A stretch of 64,000 nucleotides of DNA from Prevotellaceae bacterium (GTDB lineage: Bacteria; Bacteroidota; Bacteroidia; Bacteroidales; Bacteroidaceae). How positions within the stretch are numbered: the stretch's first letter is position 1; every line of letters starts with the position of its first letter. Shown here piece after piece: positions 60,613-64,000 of the stretch. The position numbers and the translations under genes are program-made. The stretch covers positions 1 through 64,000 of the forward strand of contig JAISHB010000064.1 in assembly GCA_031262785.1 (NCBI GenBank). The letters run 5' to 3'. Below the pieces are notes generated by a model. The model had not been told where the DNA came from. It ran no database searches and saw only the letters and a list, made by a program, of their open reading frames with translations.

Positions 60613-62157
60613 ATGAATGAGCTTAGTGAACAGGAAGTGATTCGTCGCCGTAGCATGAATGAACTTCGCGCCATGGGCATCGAACCTTATCCGGCTGCCG
60701 AATATGTTACCAATGCCTTTTCAAGCGATATCAAGGCCGCTTTTCAAGATGACGCGCCCCGGCGCGAAGTCTCCGTGGCCGGCCGCCTGATGACGCGCCG
60801 CGTGATGGGGAAAGCTTCGTTTGCCGAATTGCAAGACGCCAAAGGGCGCGTCCAACTCTATATCACGCGCGACGATATTTGTCCGGGCGAGAATAAAGAC
60901 CTTTATAATGTGGTGTTCAAACGACTGCTCGACTTGGGCGACTTCATCGGGGTGGAGGGATTCGTGTTCCGCACACAGATGGGCGAGGTGAGTATTCATG
61001 TGCGCAAGTTGACGCTACTGGCCAAGTCGATCAAACCGCTTCCCATCGTCAAGTATAAAGACGGCGTGGCCTACGACTCGTTTGAAGACCCCGAGCTTCG
61101 TTATCGTCAGCGCTACGTCGACTTAGTGGTCAACGGGGGCGTAAAAGAAATCTTCGAGAAACGCGCTGTCGTGGTCAAGACCCTGCGCAGTGTGCTCGAC
61201 CGGGCGGGTTACACCGAGGTGGAAACCCCCATTCTTCAATCGATTCCCGGAGGAGCCAGTGCGCGTCCGTTCATCACGCATCACAACTCGCTCGACATCG
61301 ACCTCTACTTGCGCATCGCCACCGAACTCTACCTCAAACGACTCATCGTGGGAGGATTCGAGGGGGTGTATGAAATCGGGAAGAACTTCCGCAACGAAGG
61401 AATGGATAAGACACACAATCCGGAGTTTACCTGCATGGAACTCTACGTGCAGTATAAAGACTACAACTGGATGATGAGCTTTACCGAACAGCTGCTCGAA
61501 CAAATCTGCATAGCGGTCAACGGTACGACCCAAAGTATGGTCGACGGACAGGTGATTAGCTTTAAAGCGCCCTACCGACGCCTTCCCATCCTCGAAGCCA
61601 TCGAAGAAAAGACCGGCTACGACCTTCGCGGAAAAAGCGAAGAGGAAATTCGTCAAATCTGCCGCGAACTGAAGTTAGAGATAGACCCTGCCATGGGAAA
61701 AGGCAAGCTTATCGACGCAATCTTCGGAGCGTTTTGCGAGGGCACCTACCTGCAACCCACTTTCATTACCGACTATCCGGTGGAGATGTCCCCGCTAACC
61801 AAAATGCACCGATCCAAACCCGGCCTTACGGAACGTTTCGAACTGATGGTCAACGGCAAGGAACTGGCCAATGCCTATTCCGAACTAAACGATCCCATCG
61901 ATCAGGAAGAACGTTTCAAGGAGCAGATGCGCCTGGCAGACAAGGGCGACGACGAAGCGATGATTATCGACCATGATTTTCTTCGTGCGCTGCAATACGG
62001 CATGCCTCCCACCTCGGGAATAGGCATTGGCATCGACCGGCTGGTGATGCTCATGACCGGACAAACGGCCATTCAGGAAGTATTGCTTTTCCCCCAGATG
62101 CGCCCCGAAAAGAGTACCAAAAAAGAAGAAGCCGATAGCAAAAACGAAGCGGTATGA
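60613..62157 (+). CDS. lysS: lysyl-tRNA synthetase, class II
   Basis: The 514-residue enzyme has an N-terminal OB-fold (VAGRLMTRRVMGKASFAEL span) and the class II core: motif 1 around VETPILQSIPGGASARPF, motif 2 FRNEGMDKTHNPEFTCME, and motif 3 GIGIGIDRLVML. It charges tRNA-Lys. A lysine-rich tail (PEKSTKKEEADSKNEAV) follows the core. It overlaps gpsA by ATGA. Confidence 0.97.
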   Translation: MNELSEQEVIRRRSMNELRAMGIEPYPAAEYVTNAFSSDIKAAFQDDAPRREVSVAGRLMTRRVMGKASFAELQDAKGRVQLYITRDDICPGENKDLYNVVFKRLLDLGDFIGVEGFVFRTQMGEVSIHVRKLTLLAKSIKPLPIVKYKDGVAYDSFEDPELRYRQRYVDLVVNGGVKEIFEKRAVVVKTLRSVLDRAGYTEVETPILQSIPGGASARPFITHHNSLDIDLYLRIATELYLKRLIVGGFEGVYEIGKNFRNEGMDKTHNPEFTCMELYVQYKDYNWMMSFTEQLLEQICIAVNGTTQSMVDGQVISFKAPYRRLPILEAIEEKTGYDLRGKSEEEIRQICRELKLEIDPAMGKGKLIDAIFGAFCEGTYLQPTFITDYPVEMSPLTKMHRSKPGLTERFELMVNGKELANAYSELNDPIDQEERFKEQMRLADKGDDEAMIIDHDFLRALQYGMPPTSGIGIGIDRLVMLMTGQTAIQEVLLFPQMRPEKSTKKEEADSKNEAV

Positions 62158-63149
62158 AATTACCCGGACAGATAGCCATCATAGGCGGAGGAAGTTGGGC
62201 GACAGCCATCGCTAAAATGGTGCTGGCACAAGCCGAAACCATCAATTGGTATATGCGCCGCGACGACCGCATCCTCGACTTTAAACGACTTCGCCACAAT
62301 CCGGCCTATCTGACGGGTGTTAAGTTCGACACCAAACGAATCAATTTCAGTTCCAACATCAACGACGTGGTCAAAAGCTCGGACACGCTCATTTTTGTCA
62401 CTCCTTCCCCTTACTTAAAGACACACCTGAAGAAACTAAAGGTGAGGATACGCGATAAGTTTATTATCACGGCCATCAAAGGCATTGTGCCCGACGACAA
62501 CCTCATCGTATCGTCCTACTTCACCGAAGAATACGGCGTACCTCCCGAAAACATAGCCGTATTGGCCGGTCCCTGCCATGCCGAAGAGGTGGCACTCGAG
62601 CGATTATCCTATCTGACCATTGCTTGTTCGGTGGTGGAAAAAGCCTCGATTATTGCCCGTCATCTGGCCAGTAGCTACATTAAAACATCGGTTAGTAACG
62701 ACGTGGCGGGCATCGAATACAGCTCGGTGCTAAAGAATGTCTATGCCATAGCAGCCGGCATTTGCAGCGGATTGAAATATGGCGATAACTTTCAAGCCGT
62801 GCTTCTGTCCAATGCCACCGAAGAGATGAACCGTTTCCTGCAAACGGTGCATCCGCTCAATCGGAACATCACCGATTCCGTTTATCTAGGCGATTTGCTC
62901 GTGACAGCCTATTCCAATTTCAGCCGCAACCGCACGTTCGGCACCATGATTGGCAAGGGATATGCCGTTAAAAGCGCACAGATAGAGATGGAGATGATAG
63001 CCGAAGGCTACTACGGCACCAAGTGTATCAAGGAGATTAACAAGCATCACCACGTCAACATGCCGATATTGGATGCCGTCTACAACATTCTGTATGAACG
63101 CATCTCCCCCATGATAGAGATTAAGTTACTGACCGACTCGTTGCGCTGA
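62154..63149 (+). CDS. gpsA: NAD(P)H-dependent glycerol-3-phosphate dehydrogenase
   Basis: The 331-residue enzyme has the N-terminal Rossmann IAIIGGGSWATAIAKM, VTPSPYLKTHLKKL, the GI-type segment TAIKGIVPDDN, LAGPCHAEEVALERL, the catalytic Lys in SSVLKNVYAIAAGICSGL, and GDLLVTAYSNFSRNRTFG. It makes glycerol 3-phosphate for phospholipids. The ATGA overlap with lysS shows coupling. Confidence 0.95.
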   Translation: MKLPGQIAIIGGGSWATAIAKMVLAQAETINWYMRRDDRILDFKRLRHNPAYLTGVKFDTKRINFSSNINDVVKSSDTLIFVTPSPYLKTHLKKLKVRIRDKFIITAIKGIVPDDNLIVSSYFTEEYGVPPENIAVLAGPCHAEEVALERLSYLTIACSVVEKASIIARHLASSYIKTSVSNDVAGIEYSSVLKNVYAIAAGICSGLKYGDNFQAVLLSNATEEMNRFLQTVHPLNRNITDSVYLGDLLVTAYSNFSRNRTFGTMIGKGYAVKSAQIEMEMIAEGYYGTKCIKEINKHHHVNMPILDAVYNILYERISPMIEIKLLTDSLR

Positions 63150-63207
63150 GCCTCGTGCGAGGTGCAACAAGTCTCGATATAAATGAATAATTTTAAACTA
63201 AACACGT

Positions 63208-64000
63208 ATGATTGGATTAAGTATCGAAAAGACCTTCGGAGCCATTTCCAAGGCAGCCGTTTCGGCTTACGAAATGAAAGTGAAAGCCGCCCAAGACGCA
63301 CTCGAAATGGGGACCGGCAAAGGAAGCGATTTCTTGGGGTGGCTGCACCTCCCATCGTCCATTAGCGAAGCTATGCTGGCCGACATCAAGGCCACGGCAC
63401 AAGTGCTTCGCACCAATTGCGAAGTGGTGGTGGTAGCCGGTATTGGCGGAAGCTATCTGGGCGCGCGTGCTGTGATTGAAGCACTTTCCAACAGCTTCGG
63501 TGCTCGTGAAAAGGAGACTCCCGCCGTGGTATATGCGGGGAATAACCTCAGCGAAGATTACCTCTACGAACTGCTCGAGTTTCTCAAAGGGAAACGCTTC
63601 GGGGTAATCAACATCTCCAAATCGGGCACAACCACCGAAACAGCCATTGCCTTCCGTCTGCTCAAAAGAGCATGTGAAGAGCAACGCGGCAAAGAGATGG
63701 CACAACAAGTAATCGTAGCCATCACCGACGAGCACAAAGGTGCCGCCCGCGTAACAGCCGACAAAGAGGGATATAAGTCATACATCATTCCCGATAACGT
63801 AGGTGGACGCTACTCCGTGCTCACGCCCGTGGGATTACTTCCCATTGCCGTGGCCGGTTTCGACATCGCGCAATTGGTGGCCGGTGCCGCAGCCATGGAA
63901 AAGGCTTGTGCCGCAGAGACCCCCTTCGCAGAGAACCTCGCCGCCCAATACGCAGCCGTGCGCAACGAACTGTATCAACGCGGCAAGAAAATAGAGATTC
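63208..64000 (+). CDS. pgi: glucose-6-phosphate isomerase (3' end outside window)
   Basis: The frame opens at ATG 63208 ([11 protein letters not shown]) and stays open to the window edge, 264 codons. It has [41 protein letters not shown] (span about 130-147), the AITDEHKG segment and [16 protein letters not shown]. It interconverts glucose 6-phosphate and fructose 6-phosphate. It lies 58 nt after gpsA in the same direction and probably on the same transcript. The catalytic C-terminal His and Lys lie beyond the window. Confidence 0.95.
   Translation, partial: MIGLSIEKTFGAISKAAVSAYEMKVKAAQDALEMGTGKGSDFLGWLHLPSSISEAMLADIKATAQVLRTNCEVVVVAGIGGSYLGARAVIEALSNSFGAREKETPAVVYAGNNLSEDYLYELLEFLKGKRFGVINISKSGTTTETAIAFRLLKRACEEQRGKEMAQQVIVAITDEHKGAARVTADKEGYKSYIIPDNVGGRYSVLTPVGLLPIAVAGFDIAQLVAGAAAMEKACAAETPFAENLAAQYAAVRNELYQRGKKIEI

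Overview
The window looks like a piece of a Bacteroidales chromosome. Four things point there. Most transcription units carry the Bacteroidetes TAnnTTTG -7 promoter element. There are type IX secretion (T9SS) hallmarks: a PorE-like lipoprotein, a protein with a type A sorting tail and one with a CHU_C/type B tail. Many outer-membrane lipoproteins are encoded. Families largely confined to the phylum are present (DUF6261, PorT-like barrels, AAA-ATPase-like/PDDEXK genes). The core genes are GC-rich and the left end is visibly AT-rich. The genus cannot be fixed from the sequence alone.

Layout. Bases 1-4850 are the AT-rich-to-neutral end of a surface-glycan or lipid cluster: GNAT-like end, acyl carrier protein, KAS III, an SDR broken by an in-frame stop, a small unknown gene, the stump of a second SDR, a DegT aminotransferase and a sugar-phosphate transferase. 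Bases 4850-7700 hold a terminator, two tiny minus-strand reading frames, and an AT-rich two-gene insert lying between two copies of the promoter and first codons of an AAA-ATPase/PDDEXK gene. Bases 7.7-21.7 kb are mostly minus-strand: a DUF6261 gene, two EEP-fold hydrolases, a dehydrogenase, lipoproteins, kdsA-porE, and an SPFH-hydrolase-Arc-membrane operon; an acyl-CoA ligase runs on the plus strand. Bases 22.6-26.3 kb are an F-type ATP synthase operon that stops after atpF. Then come a sugar aminotransferase/acyltransferase pair, a split 5'-nucleotidase and a GH3-serine hydrolase fusion (28.4-33.1 kb), a second DUF6261 gene, lipid kinase, the LysM-OMP-dxs-miaA operon, uvrA and a peptide transporter (to 46.1 kb). 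From 46.4 to 55.4 kb lie a hybrid histidine kinase with a glycosyltransferase, an ATPase/DUF4435 pair resembling PARIS/OLD defence modules, an MscS channel, asnA, a tRNA-Arg and the third DUF6261 gene. The right end carries luxR-like/FAD protein/radA/cdd, a glucosaminidase, and lysS-gpsA-pgi.

The most unusual signal is intergenic. Five arrays of 41-42-nt tandem repeats (8.7, 22.1, 33.1, 46.2 and 55.1 kb) share one period and contain short inverted repeats, but mostly have unrelated sequences. Three of the five sit directly upstream of the promoter of each of the three DUF6261 genes, whose products all end in a Gly/Ser/acidic tail closing with PQG. The arrays at 46.2 and 55.1 kb are the same family in inverted orientation and bracket a 9-kb segment.
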